Assembly: GCA_965207985.1 (NCBI GenBank)
Contig: CBDBND010000035.1
Coordinates: forward strand, 558,001 to 622,000
DNA from: CBDBND01 sp965207985
GTDB taxonomy: Bacteria > Pseudomonadota > Alphaproteobacteria > Rhodospirillales > Rhodospirillaceae
Direction: 5' to 3'
DNA: 64,000 nt
Shown: one piece after another, positions 45,069-55,104 of the stretch
Position numbering within the stretch: position 1 is the first letter of the stretch
Layout of the letters: each line of letters opens with the position of its first letter
Translations under genes and position numbers: made by a program
The notes under the pieces: model-generated
Told to the model about the DNA's origin: nothing
The model's input: the letters and a program-made list of their open reading frames with translations, nothing else
Database searches by the model: none

Positions 45069-45443
45069 ATGAAGTCAGAGCGTTTTGTGATCACGGACAA
45101 TGTTTGGGAGAAAATTTGGCGTCATCTACCGGGCAAGGCGACGGACCGTGGCGTGACGGCGGCGGACAACCGCCTGTTTTTGGAGGCGGTTTTGTGGCGG
45201 GTGCGCGCAGGGTCGCCGTGGCGCGATCTGCCCCCGGCGTTCGGCAATTGGAACAGCGTCTTCCAGCGCTTTCGCCGATGGGCGAAGAAGGGTGTCTTCG
45301 AGCGGCTGTTCGAGGAGTTGTCGGCGGAACCGGATTTCGAATATGCCCTCATCGACGCCACCATCGTCAGCGTTCACCAGAAGGCGAGCGGCGCAAAAGG
45401 GGGACTCAAAATCAGGCCATCGGCCGATCACGGGGCGGATTGA
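45069..45443 (+). CDS. IS5 transposase orfA
   Basis: 124 residues: MKSERFVITDNVWEKIWRHL, then RGVTAADNRLFLEAVLWRVR, AGSPWRDLPPAFGNWNSVFQ and the first catalytic Asp in ALIDATIVSVH. The frame closes after the A4G5 run; a -1 shift there joins it to orfB. Confidence 0.88.
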   Translation: MKSERFVITDNVWEKIWRHLPGKATDRGVTAADNRLFLEAVLWRVRAGSPWRDLPPAFGNWNSVFQRFRRWAKKGVFERLFEELSAEPDFEYALIDATIVSVHQKASGAKGGLKIRPSADHGAD

Positions 45444-45826
45444 CCACCAAGATCATCGCCCTGGTCGACGCACTGGGGTGTCTGGTCCGCTTCGTGCTGC
45501 TCCCTGGCCAGCGCCACGACATGATGGGCGTCCAGCCGTTGATCGACGACGTTCACTTCGATGCCCTCATCGCCGACAAGGCATTCGATGCCGGCTGGCT
45601 GCGAGAGCAACTGGACCAACGTGGCGCAAGCGCCGTCATTCCCTCGCTCGCCAACAGGAAGCGGCCGACGGCCTACGACAAGCACATGTACCGCTGGCGA
45701 CATCTGATCGAAAACTACTTCGCCAAGATCAAGGAATTCCGTGGCATCGCAACACGCTACGACAAGACCGACATCAGCTACGCCGCAAACTGCAACCTCG
45801 TCGAAACCATCATCGCCATGCGTTAA
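45404..45826 (+). CDS. IS5 transposase orfB
   Basis: The second part of the DDE transposase: NQAIGRSRGGLTTKIIALVD, DALIADKAFDAGWLREQLDQ with the second Asp, and YRWRHLIENYFAKIKEFRGI with the Glu. It ends just before the right inverted repeat. The frame is open back to 45002, but homology begins at the frameshift site. Confidence 0.85.
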   Translation, partial: TQNQAIGRSRGGLTTKIIALVDALGCLVRFVLLPGQRHDMMGVQPLIDDVHFDALIADKAFDAGWLREQLDQRGASAVIPSLANRKRPTAYDKHMYRWRHLIENYFAKIKEFRGIATRYDKTDISYAANCNLVETIIAMR

Positions 45827-45843
45827 AGGTCAACAGACCCTAG

Positions 45844-46291
45844 AGGGCTTGCATAATAATGACCGGGGACAAAAGTTGCTTGAAGGTCAGTCCATAACAG
45901 TTCGCGTCCTCAGCGTCCTAATGTTGGGTGCTTTTACCTGAGGCGGCGGACGGGCCGACAAGGGGATGACCGAGGCGTCGTGCGGACAGGATCGAGCCGG
46001 CAATGCCGGTTTCCCGGGATCACACGAGAGCAGACCGCACCCAGAGGGGTGATGTAATCCGCATTCCGGTTGATCTCTGGACTGGCGGTACTCGCGGATT
46101 ACCATTTTTTATCAATCACTTAAAATTTGGTTGCTCTAACCCATCAAAAGACAGCCCAAGAAGGACATACGGTCTTACCTTCAAGTTGCCGCAGCACTGC
46201 CGCACGGCATAATAGTTTCGCCTCACACATTCATAAGCGCGAAAATACTCGGTCGGCCGCGGCTCAGTCAGCCTAACAATACCTTCTTTGG
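45844..46291. other. No recognised gene
   Basis: Nothing supported on either strand. It separates the IS5 from the 3' end of the TonB receptor gene. Confidence 0.4.
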
Positions 46292-49096
46292 CTAAAAGTT
46301 TTGGGACAACTGCAACCCAATTGTACGCGGGCGCTGCACACTGACTACCGGGGTATAGTGGCCCGCAATCTGCATTACGGGCGACTCTTCGTTGGTCAGG
46401 TTATCTATGAACAGCACGGCCCCCCAGTTGTCCTTTTGCAGCCCAAAGGAGATACCGAGGGTCGTGGCACCCGGATTAACGAAGCGCGAATTCCTGGGCA
46501 GACGAAAACCTCCCGCACCGTCGGGTATTACCACGGTGCCAAAGGTCCCTTCCTCATATTGGATCTTCAGACCGGAATATGCTCCTGATTGTCTAAGCAG
46601 TGTATCGTCCATGAATTCAGCACTGCCTACAATACTAGAGGCGTTTTTGCCTCGATGGTTCAGGGTCGCAGACATGAAGGCGTTGGCATCGAAGCCGTCA
46701 AGGAATACATCGTAACGAATTCTTAGGTTGCCCGTAAACGTCGGAGCGAGAGGAAGTTCGCTGCCCGGTGGAACCGCAATGCCCTGCAATTGAGGATTGA
46801 TCCTTGTAAGCTCAGTGTCGAGGAGGCCAATAGCGCCCGCAAGAGTCAGCGATCCGTTGGGAACCCAGAGAAAGTCCATGTCCATACCCATGGTTTTCGC
46901 ATCACCGACATTCTCGATAAAATAGAGAAAAGCGACGTTGGACGGGTCAAAGCGCGACACCTGCAGATCTTTAATTTGTGTATGAAAAAATGTTGCATTC
47001 AGACGCAGTGAACGGTCCAACAGCGTGCTCTTCACGCCCACTTCGTAGCTCCTAAGACTATCTGTCTTTGCTACTGTTGGCACGACATAGTTTTCATATA
47101 CGCCTGACTGGTTAGTCGAGAGTTGGCCGGCATTACGGTTCTGTGTAGCCGGTCGGTAACCCTCTCCATAGGTTACAAACACAAGCAGGTCGTCATTGGG
47201 ATGCCAGTCCAGGGAAGCCTTGAAGATGGTATCGGTTTCACTAAGAGAACCATCTGAATTGAGTCCCTTGATATCAAGGTAACCATTCTTGATGGCATCC
47301 AGAGTTGCCTGATTGCTGCCGCCGCCGCGGAACATGTCCCGGGCACCGTCCGGACTCCTCGCATCAAGGATGATGTTGTCGTCGCCTTCTTCGTTATAAC
47401 GCCCTAATGTCCTTAATCGGGCGGTAACGTCATTGCTGAAAGCGTGGCTGTTGCATCTGCCGTCAGTGGTAGCCTCCGAGTTGCCAAAGGCTCCAATACC
47501 ATAGCGGCAGCCGAACGAGAAATTGGAAGCTCCAGCCAACTGTGAGGTCAGGTCGTAGTAGCGGGCGCTAAACGAAGCAGTAAGAGTATCATTTATGTCG
47601 AAAGCAACTTCGCCGAACCCCGCCAGTTCCTCTTCAGTACGGGTAAAGTCGTTAAAAAAGGTTGTGAAAGGATTGCGAGGGCCAGACGCATTGACTCCAT
47701 AAGTCGGAATCGCGACATTGCCGAGCAGAAAGCCGTCACCCCTGTTATCGTTGTAATAGTTGTTAATATGCTCACTGAACGCTTGGTTGGTGGATGCGTA
47801 TTGGAACTCGCCAACATGGTTGGTTTCCATATCGTTATAGTAAACGCCGCCCAAAAGCCTGATACGATTGGCCTGGTCAGTGTGAATGCGGAACTCGTGG
47901 GTGGTTCGCTCGTTAGCCGTTTCTTCGGTGTATTGCTTGGTGGGGTCGTAGCAATTGTTCACATCAGACGCGTCATAGATATTACCGCTACATAGGTAAT
48001 AGGTGATGTAGCCTCCCCCATTATTGTAGTGGGTATAGTCGATGATACTATCCACATCACGATTCAGATGACCGCCCGTGTAGATCATTTCCAGTTTGGC
48101 GATACGTCCGTTTAGGGTCCATGTGGTCAGTCCGAATTCGTCCCTGTTGTACTCCGGCGAAAACTTTGCAGAAGCATCGTAGGCGATGCTTGGATCCACG
48201 AGGAACGACCCCTCAGTTTCCAGGGTCTGTTTGGTGTGTTGAACTAGGACATCCCAGTCTGCGTTGACTTCATAAGCGAGGCTGAATCGACCACCTCGAT
48301 AAGTGGCTTCGTTCCAGTTGTCCTGAACCAAAGCATCATTCCTAGCACTAATGACGGAGTCGGCGCCCGTCAGTGGGGGCCCGAAACCCGTAAAGTCGTT
48401 GCGATCGACCACTTCGCCGCTAGGCGTAAAGGTGGCAGGTACGTTGTCGACCCAACCACCCTGGACATCGTTGTAAACGGCTACGCGAACGGCAAGTTGC
48501 TCGCTCAGTGATATGTTTAAGTAGGCATCGACGGCGCTACTGTCGGCACCCCCATTAGTGCCAGCAAATTTGGCGTTGAACCCCGATTCGAAGCTGTTCT
48601 GCTGCGGCTTTTTGGTGATAAGCCGCAAGTTACCGGATTGCGAACTAGCCCCGAAAAGTGTGCCTTGGGGGCCGGAAAGCACTTCAATACGCTCTAGGTC
48701 AACAGCGTACACATCAAGGTTTCGTCCACCGAAAGATACGGGTTGCTCGTCTACGTAGAGGGCGACGCCAGGCGCAAATCCTTGCGCCGCGGAGACGGTA
48801 ACCCCTGATTGTTCGGTGGCGCTGCCACGAATGTAGATCTCTTTTTTGCCTGGTCCGCTACCAGCACTCACGATGTTCGGCAAGTAATCAATGTATTTGT
48901 CGAAAGTCTCTGCACGTAGTTCCCTGAGGGTATCACCGTCAACCGCCTGAATGGCGATGGGAACGCTTTGTGCTGTTTCTTGCCTTCTTGTTGCGGTAAC
49001 AATGATTTCTTCAATCTGCGCAGCAGTGGCGGCAACAGAGGAATAGCTAACAATAGCGGTGGAAACGGTAAGGCTAAACCTCTTAGTCGACCACAT
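46292..49096 (-). CDS. TonB-dependent outer membrane receptor
   Basis: A 934-residue receptor. The signal peptide is followed by IEEIIVTATRRQETAQSVPI (TonB-box-like region and plug start). The plug has VALYVDEQPVSFGGRN, LERIEVLSGPQGTLFGASSQ and SGNLRLITKKP. The 22-strand barrel contains NFSFGCRYGIGAFGNSEATT and DLLVFVTYGEGYRPATQNRN, and ends RPRTIGLQLSQNF with a terminal Phe. It imports a large or scarce ligand with TonB energy. The class resembles sphingomonad-type organic-substrate receptors more than siderophore receptors; the ligand is unknown. It is single and intact. Confidence 0.95.
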   Translation of the reverse strand: MWSTKRFSLTVSTAIVSYSSVAATAAQIEEIIVTATRRQETAQSVPIAIQAVDGDTLRELRAETFDKYIDYLPNIVSAGSGPGKKEIYIRGSATEQSGVTVSAAQGFAPGVALYVDEQPVSFGGRNLDVYAVDLERIEVLSGPQGTLFGASSQSGNLRLITKKPQQNSFESGFNAKFAGTNGGADSSAVDAYLNISLSEQLAVRVAVYNDVQGGWVDNVPATFTPSGEVVDRNDFTGFGPPLTGADSVISARNDALVQDNWNEATYRGGRFSLAYEVNADWDVLVQHTKQTLETEGSFLVDPSIAYDASAKFSPEYNRDEFGLTTWTLNGRIAKLEMIYTGGHLNRDVDSIIDYTHYNNGGGYITYYLCSGNIYDASDVNNCYDPTKQYTEETANERTTHEFRIHTDQANRIRLLGGVYYNDMETNHVGEFQYASTNQAFSEHINNYYNDNRGDGFLLGNVAIPTYGVNASGPRNPFTTFFNDFTRTEEELAGFGEVAFDINDTLTASFSARYYDLTSQLAGASNFSFGCRYGIGAFGNSEATTDGRCNSHAFSNDVTARLRTLGRYNEEGDDNIILDARSPDGARDMFRGGGSNQATLDAIKNGYLDIKGLNSDGSLSETDTIFKASLDWHPNDDLLVFVTYGEGYRPATQNRNAGQLSTNQSGVYENYVVPTVAKTDSLRSYEVGVKSTLLDRSLRLNATFFHTQIKDLQVSRFDPSNVAFLYFIENVGDAKTMGMDMDFLWVPNGSLTLAGAIGLLDTELTRINPQLQGIAVPPGSELPLAPTFTGNLRIRYDVFLDGFDANAFMSATLNHRGKNASSIVGSAEFMDDTLLRQSGAYSGLKIQYEEGTFGTVVIPDGAGGFRLPRNSRFVNPGATTLGISFGLQKDNWGAVLFIDNLTNEESPVMQIAGHYTPVVSVQRPRTIGLQLSQNF

Positions 49097-49671
49097 AGAA
49101 AAACCCCTGATTCCTGGATAAGGCTTTAGCCTGACCGGAGAAAGTGCTCACACTGCGGGCGAAATCGGCGATATTGCCGGTGAGCATTCCATCACCTCGC
49201 AGGTGCGCGATGAACACGTTACTTCCTCGTCCTCCCAAAGTCGAGATCGACTTCATCGAGGGGTATGATTGACGTATGTCGAGAACATTCTGAGTTGACC
49301 GGTATATGTACCTGCCCAATATGGCCTTTTTTATAAACATGGATTATTAAAATTATCTAGATAAAACAGAGTATTAAAATGTTTTGCCGTCTTAGATGAG
49401 AATGGGCTACTCAATAAGTCATCACTGAGTCTACACGACACTACTGCGTCGCGCCTGAATTTTGAATCGGTTGGGGTTTTCAAATCTGTAACCGTTCGTC
49501 GCTTTGGGGATGGAGTGGAATGCAGCGCGTGCCGATGCAGCGTTGACGCGGTTGAACTTGTTGACGGCAATACGTTCGAGGATCTGAGCGAGTCAGGTCC
49601 GAGGCTCGAGTGGCGGCCGGCCGCCTATAACGCGGTGCACCATTCACTGAAGAGGCCGATCTACGCCGGGG
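49097..49671. other. No recognised gene
   Basis: Upstream region of the TonB receptor. No regulator gene or clear promoter is identified. Confidence 0.4.
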
Positions 49672-49926
49672 CTACGTCTTGAGGCGAACCGCCGGACGCA
49701 CCCCGCTCAGGCCGTCGACGGCGGCAATGCCGCTGGCGAGGGCGCCGTTTACCGAAGGCATCTGCATGTATTCGCCTGCGAGAGCCAGTCCTCGGATCGC
49801 CTTCGGCAGATCCCGCCGCAGCCGGTCGAGCGCCGTCAGGGCACCGGGTGGCATCAGGCAAACCGCCTCCTTCCAGCGATACGTCCGTGCGAACCGCGGC
49901 TCCGGCATCGCGGGCGTGAATGCCAC
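49672..49926 (-). pseudogene. FAD-dependent amine oxidase/oxidoreductase, C-terminal fragment
   Basis: The tail reads RWKEAVCLMPPGALTALDRL, then IRGLALAGEYMQMPSVNGAL and ASGIAAVDGL, which is the last FAD-contacting motif (LAGEYxxxPSVNGALASG) of protoporphyrinogen oxidase-like proteins. About 80 residues survive. Confidence 0.7.
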
Positions 49927-49968
49927 AGGCTCCTTCCATCACATCGAAAGCGGGTGTCACCTCAAGAC

Positions 49969-50796
49969 CTAGTCCGCGGTCTGTTTCAAGGCCTGCCGGA
50001 GGTCCCGCACCTCCGTCCGCAGGGCCTGGACCTCGCTTAGAAGCTGTTCCCGTTCGCCATGGGCTGTGGCTTCGGCCGATTCCCGCTCCTCCCGCGTTTC
50101 AATATCGTGGATTTCCTGCATGGAGTTGACGATAAGCGCGATAAAGAGATTGAGGACGGCAAAGCTCGTTATGATGATGAAGGGCACGAAAAACGCCCAG
50201 GCGTAGGGGTGCTGCTCCATCACCGGCCGCACGATGCCCATGGACCAGCTTTCGAGCGTCATGATCTGGAACAGCGAATACATGGAGCCGCCGATAGAGC
50301 CGAACCATTCAGGAAAGGTGCCGCTGAACAGCTTCGTGGCCATGACGGCGGCGACATAGAATACCAACCCCAGCACGGCGATGATGGCGCCCATGCCCGG
50401 AACAGCCTTCAAAAGCGCCTCCACCACGGCGCGCATGCGCGGCACGATGGACAGAAGTCTTAGCGCCCTCAATACGCGGAGCGCCCGCAGGACCGAGAAC
50501 GCCTCACTCGCCGGCATCAAGGCCACGCTCACCACGGCAAAGTCAAAGATGTTCCAGCCGCTTTTGAAGAAGCGCCAGCCATAAGCGGCAAGTTTCAGAA
50601 TCATCTCAATGACGAAGATGGCGAGTGCTGTACGGTCCAGGATCTTGAGCACCGGTCCGGCGGCGTCCATGGCCCGGTCCGACGTTTCAAGCCCCAATGT
50701 CACGGCATTGATGCCGATCACGATTGTCACGAACGTGGTGAAAATACTGTGTTCGACAAGGCCGAGGAGGCGCTGCCGCGAGAAAGTCTGAGACAT
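49969..50796 (-). CDS. Bacterial voltage-gated sodium channel (NaChBac/NavAb type)
   Basis: About 275 residues from MSQTFSRQRLLGLVEHSIFT. S1-S3 lie in TIVIGINAVTLGLETSDRAM and IFVIEMILKLAAYGWRFFKS. The S4 voltage sensor is FSVLRALRVLRALRLLSIVP with Arg every third residue. The pore and selectivity filter are FQIMTLESWSMGIVRPVMEQ, with TLESWSM identical to NavAb. S6 is FIIITSFAVLNLFIALIVNS. A C-terminal coiled coil (LLSEVQALRTEVRDLRQAL) forms the tetramer bundle. Starts at 50808 or 50871 are also in frame. Such channels serve motility, chemotaxis and pH homeostasis in marine or alkaliphilic bacteria. Confidence 0.95.
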   Translation of the reverse strand: MSQTFSRQRLLGLVEHSIFTTFVTIVIGINAVTLGLETSDRAMDAAGPVLKILDRTALAIFVIEMILKLAAYGWRFFKSGWNIFDFAVVSVALMPASEAFSVLRALRVLRALRLLSIVPRMRAVVEALLKAVPGMGAIIAVLGLVFYVAAVMATKLFSGTFPEWFGSIGGSMYSLFQIMTLESWSMGIVRPVMEQHPYAWAFFVPFIIITSFAVLNLFIALIVNSMQEIHDIETREERESAEATAHGEREQLLSEVQALRTEVRDLRQALKQTAD

Positions 50797-51840
50797 GATT
50801 GGGGACATACGAACCGTGTTGTTGCCGTTCAAGGGTAAAAGCGTGATAGACAGGCGCGTGCGGCTCAGCACTCGCCTTCTTGTTGAGTGCCGGGGCGCAG
50901 GGCATTATTACACTCTAAGACTTTAAAGCCGTTAAAGGTGACCTCCCATGGGGACTAAGACGCTAGCCGCTGGGCTTGGAGTGGATAACGGCGCGTACCT
51001 TTCCTGCGTCATAAGGGCGTCACCCCAGGGCATCGTCTTTGCTCTCATTGTCAATTCCATCCGTAATTCCCCGATTTTTCTGATTGAAAATTTCTCGCTC
51101 TGTGCGTGTTGTTGAAACGCCACCGGTTCGCCCTGGACCGGGCACCGCTGTCCGCTGACGCCGTATCCCTGCGCGCATTGGCGTTCACATGCCGCTTTAG
51201 CGCCGCTGTAAGGAGATATTGCGGCCGGGGAGTTGTGTTCGAGCGACAGTAAGACGGGACCCAGGACGGTTTCCCTCTCACGGTAGGCAGTTCGGGTGCT
51301 CGAAGGGTTGCCCCCTGATCCGGACAAACCTTGGGTCATTCCGGGACGCAACGGGAAAGCACGTATGTGCAATATCAGCGATTCCTGGAAGATTATCCGG
51401 GGCCCAAGTACCAGTCCTAAGCAATCTATGGGTTAATGCGTGTACCAACAGTCAATTGCAAACCTAATGCGTGAAAGTGAGTCGTTGGCCTCAATGCCAA
51501 TTATTGATTTCGATTCTTTTCACCTAGCCGCCTCAAACTAGAACGGTTGCTAACGTTGTCTGATATGAGAAGTGACCAGACTTCACGTTAGCTCTTTGGC
51601 GGCTGTTGAAAGGAGTAAGCTGACGCCGTTGCTCGCCTTCTCAGATAGTCTTAATCCGGTGTACTTTTATGATGACAATAAACCAAAACAGCCCCGTGAG
51701 GGAGAGGACGGGCTGATGACAAACCCTAAACCCCCGCAGGATTGAATCGGTTGACTTCATAACCTATCGGCCATGACGGGCATGAAATCAACTACAAGCC
51801 AATAACATGGTTTCAATAGACAAGCGAATTAGGGCCGTCA
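50797..51840. other. Long gene-free stretch
   Basis: Over 1 kb with only short random frames on both strands. A GC hairpin near 51691-51717 (CAGCCC with GGGCTG) is the only structure noticed. Confidence 0.4.
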
Positions 51841-51981
51841 GTGAATGGAAAGTTTGACCAAACCCCAAATCTCGCCGGCTTTTCCATGGTGGTCGCACCG
51901 TTCAAAAACAGTCAGGAAAAAGGCGCAATAGAAGCCATAACACGTGATCTTCAGGCAGCAGAAATGAAGCGCGGGATGTAG
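51841..51981 (+). CDS. Possible small ORF or gene remnant
   Basis: From GTG 51841: NGKFDQTPNLAGFSMVVAPF, then KNSQEKGAIEAITRDLQAAE and MKRGM. Composition looks coding, but neither family nor ribosome-binding site is evident. It may be the end of a lost gene. Confidence 0.3.
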   Translation: MNGKFDQTPNLAGFSMVVAPFKNSQEKGAIEAITRDLQAAEMKRGM

Positions 51982-52022
51982 GGGAAAAGGCTTGGAAAGT
52001 CAGCGGGATGGGACGGGTCAGC

Positions 52023-53528
52023 TCAGGACGCCAAGCCCAGTTCATGAAAGCGTATGATACCGAAAGGCGCCCGATACCCGGTTACCCGTTCGGCCACGAC
52101 AAAATAGCGCACACTGTCGAACAACAAAAGGGCTGGTGGCTCTGCGATCAGGCGTTTCATGACGGCACGCGTTTTTGTCAACCGTTCTTGTAAGTCAAAA
52201 GTCCGCCGGGCATCTAAGACCGCCTCTGTAATGGTCGGATCACAGTGGAACGGTGCCGACCAAAAACATGAATGCACATTAAACGCTGCCAATGCATCGA
52301 AAGACGGCAAGCCGTAATAGGGCAAATTGATCATGTCCCCTTCCCAGCGGCCGCCGTAAAGGCCTCGTTCCTGGATGTCCATCACCGTTGAGTTGGTGAT
52401 GGTGAGAGAGATGCCAACGTCGGCGAGATCAGAAGCCACCTGCTGAACCAGGGCAGCTTTTTCGGTGCTGTCGAGATACAACTCGATTTCAAGCTCAAGA
52501 CCATCGGCAAATCCTGCTTCCGCGAGCAACGTCCGGGCGCGGTCCGGATCATGCGGGAACGGCGCCGTGAGATTTGGATCATAACCAAACATACCCGGCG
52601 CTGCGAATTGCGTCGCCGGCTGGGTGCGGCCTTCAAGCAGCGTTGCGGCCATGCGCGTTTTGTTGACGGCATAGTTAACGGCAAGGCGGACCCGCGGATC
52701 CTGCACTGGTGACTCCTTCGTGGTGACAAAAGGCATGGTGTCCACACCCGCGGTGTAAACCGCGCTCACCCATGCGCCTGTTTCTTGCACCACCGGATCA
52801 GCGCCTGGCCCCACGTTAAAGGCGATGTCAGCGGCCTCGGACAGTATGGCCTGAACGCGGGAAATGCCGTCCGGGACCTGCAGCCAGGTCAGCTTGGGCA
52901 CTTGGGGCGGGCGCCAGGCATACGGATTGGCGATAAACTGCGAGCGCGCATCGTTCAAGGCCCAGGCCATGAAGGGGCCCGTACCGTGGGGCGCAGCGAT
53001 GTATCCAAGCCGGCCCACCTCTTCAAAGTACTTGGGCGGCAGCATGTGGATGACCCGCATGCGGGAAGGCAGCATGGCGTCTGGCTCGGCGGTATGAATG
53101 GCAACGGTATGGTTGCCGCGGGGTTCGACACGGGTGATGTTGGTCACCTGACCCGAAGTCAGCAAGGTACGGCCTTCAACGGTCTTGAGGAAGGCGATAG
53201 CGGACACCACCGCTTCGGACGTAAACGGTTCCCCATTGGAGAACCGCACACCCTGGCGCAGATCGAAAACCCACAGGCGTTCATTTTCCGCCAGCCAGCC
53301 GGTCGCGAGAGCGGGAACGATCTCCCCCCCTTCTTCCACTTGGGTAAGCGCATCGAACAGTAGGGGCGAGATGGTTGCAGACCCCCAGTCCCAGGAGGAA
53401 TTGGGAAAAAAACGCGCCGCGGGGAAGCCCGTCAATGATGCTATGCGAATGGTATCCGGCGGCACCGCTTGGGCCAGAACGCAAGATGCCCAAGCACATC
53501 CGAGACAGGCGAGGATCAGGCCGCGCAT
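52023..53528 (-). CDS. Periplasmic solute-binding protein, SBP_bac_5 family
   Basis: A 501-residue paralogue of the protein at 24930-26585. The signal peptide is MRGLILACLGCAWASCVLAQ. Body: SPLLFDALTQVEEGGEIVPA, VFDLRQGVRFSNGEPFTSEA, PHGTGPFMAWALNDARSQF, RVRLAVNYAVNKTRMAATLL and PHDPDRARTLLAEAGFADG. No cognate ABC permease or ATPase is present. Downstream in the operon direction is gene-free sequence; upstream, 9 bases away, is the amidohydrolase gene, so the two are co-transcribed. Confidence 0.92.
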   Translation of the reverse strand: MRGLILACLGCAWASCVLAQAVPPDTIRIASLTGFPAARFFPNSSWDWGSATISPLLFDALTQVEEGGEIVPALATGWLAENERLWVFDLRQGVRFSNGEPFTSEAVVSAIAFLKTVEGRTLLTSGQVTNITRVEPRGNHTVAIHTAEPDAMLPSRMRVIHMLPPKYFEEVGRLGYIAAPHGTGPFMAWALNDARSQFIANPYAWRPPQVPKLTWLQVPDGISRVQAILSEAADIAFNVGPGADPVVQETGAWVSAVYTAGVDTMPFVTTKESPVQDPRVRLAVNYAVNKTRMAATLLEGRTQPATQFAAPGMFGYDPNLTAPFPHDPDRARTLLAEAGFADGLELEIELYLDSTEKAALVQQVASDLADVGISLTITNSTVMDIQERGLYGGRWEGDMINLPYYGLPSFDALAAFNVHSCFWSAPFHCDPTITEAVLDARRTFDLQERLTKTRAVMKRLIAEPPALLLFDSVRYFVVAERVTGYRAPFGIIRFHELGLAS

Positions 53529-53537
53529 GGGTCGTGT

Positions 53538-54608
53538 CTAGTGAATACCGTAGAACGTGGCGGCATTGTCTTCGGTGAGCTTCCGTTTCAGTTCTGGTGC
53601 TAGATCATTGCGGGCTGCCAAGGCGGCAAAGCCTGTCAACTCGACACCCGGATCGGTATGACCGTAATCGGTACCCAGCATGAGCCGGCCCTCTCCGCTG
53701 TAGGGCATGATGGAGTCGAAGTCCTCAAAGGCTTCGCAGCTGATGTAAATGTTGTTGTCCGGAATGATGGTATCAGCCCGTTCGCGCCAAGTGGGCATTT
53801 TGCCGAATTCCGTGACGGCCCGATAGGCCAGGAAGGGCACCCAGGAGGCGCTCCCTTCGATAAATCCCCAGCGCAACGACGGATACTTCTGCGCCATCTT
53901 CATTTTGACCACGGCTTCAGCGGCGATCATGAGTGGCGCTGTCACATACATACTATTCGGCGCCCCAACCGGCCGCAGCATGCGATAGAGATTGCTGGCA
54001 TGGCCGAGATGCACACTGATCGCCAAATCAAGGTCTTCAGCGGCACGGTAAATGGGCTCATACATGGTGTGGCCGATATGCCGGTCGAGTTCGATGGTCG
54101 GGATCAAAACACCGGCTGCGCCGTTGTCCTTGGCGTCTTTGAGAAGTGTTGTGGAGACCTCTGGGTTTTTGGGTGAGATGGGTGCGATCCAGCGCAGCCG
54201 GTCCCGGCGCGGTCCGCACACATCCGCCATCCAGCGATGATAAGACTCAACCAGAACCAATTCCGTTTCGGCGCTGCCGGTGATGAAGCCGAAGAACAAA
54301 GTGGGATAGATCACCTGTACATCAATGCCAAGCTCATCCATATGAGCGATGCGCGCGTCGGGATCGTCCAGGTTCTGCGTTCCGGGTGGATATCCTGCCG
54401 CATCGGTGGTCAATGCGTGATAGGCTTGACCGCCGATGAGCCAACGGGACGGACGCGCCAAAACATTGCTGTCAGCCCCACCCAGCTTGCTTTCATCGAT
54501 GGTCTCGGTCATCACCAGGACCGGTTTGTGGGCCTGATCTTTCTCGGCGATATAGTCCCAGGTGCGTTTGCTTTCGAAGATGTGGGTGTCGGCGTCGATG
54601 CTCGGCAT
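53538..54608 (-). CDS. Amidohydrolase family 2 (ACMSD-like) metal-dependent hydrolase
   Basis: A 356-residue cytoplasmic TIM-barrel hydrolase. MPSIDADTHIFESKRTWDYI has a DxDxH start in place of HxH. ARIAHMDELGIDVQVIYPTL, LAISVHLGHASNLYRML with the metal His, and LMLGTDYGHTDPG with the catalytic Asp follow. Members decarboxylate or hydrolyse aromatic and related acids. It is coupled to a solute-binding protein gene 9 bases downstream, which suggests uptake plus breakdown of one substrate. A perfect palindrome lies 46 bases upstream. Confidence 0.92.
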   Translation of the reverse strand: MPSIDADTHIFESKRTWDYIAEKDQAHKPVLVMTETIDESKLGGADSNVLARPSRWLIGGQAYHALTTDAAGYPPGTQNLDDPDARIAHMDELGIDVQVIYPTLFFGFITGSAETELVLVESYHRWMADVCGPRRDRLRWIAPISPKNPEVSTTLLKDAKDNGAAGVLIPTIELDRHIGHTMYEPIYRAAEDLDLAISVHLGHASNLYRMLRPVGAPNSMYVTAPLMIAAEAVVKMKMAQKYPSLRWGFIEGSASWVPFLAYRAVTEFGKMPTWRERADTIIPDNNIYISCEAFEDFDSIMPYSGEGRLMLGTDYGHTDPGVELTGFAALAARNDLAPELKRKLTEDNAATFYGIH

Positions 54609-54653
54609 GGTTTCCGCTCCTGTTTGTTGGGTCTTTTGTGACTATTTATATTT

Positions 54654-54667
54654 AACGCCCGGGCGTT
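54654..54667 (-). promoter_or_regulatory. TetR-type operator candidate
   Basis: AACGCCCGGGCGTT is a perfect 14-base palindrome, 46 bases before the amidohydrolase start and next to an AT-rich TATTTATATT. Palindromes of the form AACGnnnnnnCGTT are common TetR-family sites. No TetR gene is in the window. Confidence 0.5.
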
Positions 54668-55104
54668 GCCAGCCGGGGCATTAAGTTTAGCTCATTCAAT
54701 CCTGTCGAAACCGGCGTTATCAACTCTGTCATGAAGCCAGCCGGCCCGCCGGTCAATTGCCGGGCTCGTCGCGTCAAGACCGGCCAGATCGATGCGCATA
54801 GCATGTTGCGCGCATTGACGGCTTTCGAGCGTGACGAAGAATGGGTCTTTAGCTTTATATGGCTACACAATGACAACGCTCGCCGAGCCGGGTAGTTATC
54901 GTCACCAATCCAGCGTATCGGCCACATCAAGCGCCTCGCCGGGCATCGTCCGGGACATGCGCCTGTGCCGCCGTGAAACCATGGAGCCCGTGGATGCTCC
55001 TTGACTCGCGCCGTCCTCCCCGTCCGGGGGCGCTGGATCCGGTCAGTGGTTGCTGGTGGCCGCCAACAGAGCGGGCGCTGGGGCCCCCACGCTTAAACTT
55101 TCTT
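54668..55104. other. No recognised gene
   Basis: Degraded sequence leading into the Usp fragment. A frame opens at 54973, but its first 44 codons show no homology. Confidence 0.4.

Larger units (their letters stand above)
44996..45840 (+). mobile_element. Complete IS5 family (IS427-like) element
   Basis: Ends GGGTCTGTTGAC and GTCAACAGACCC are perfect inverted repeats flanked by TA (CTAG context). The element has inserted exactly at the TA of the CTAG terminus of the IS630-derived MITE. It carries orfA and orfB with an A4G5 run (45395-45403) for -1 frameshifting. Confidence 0.88.
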
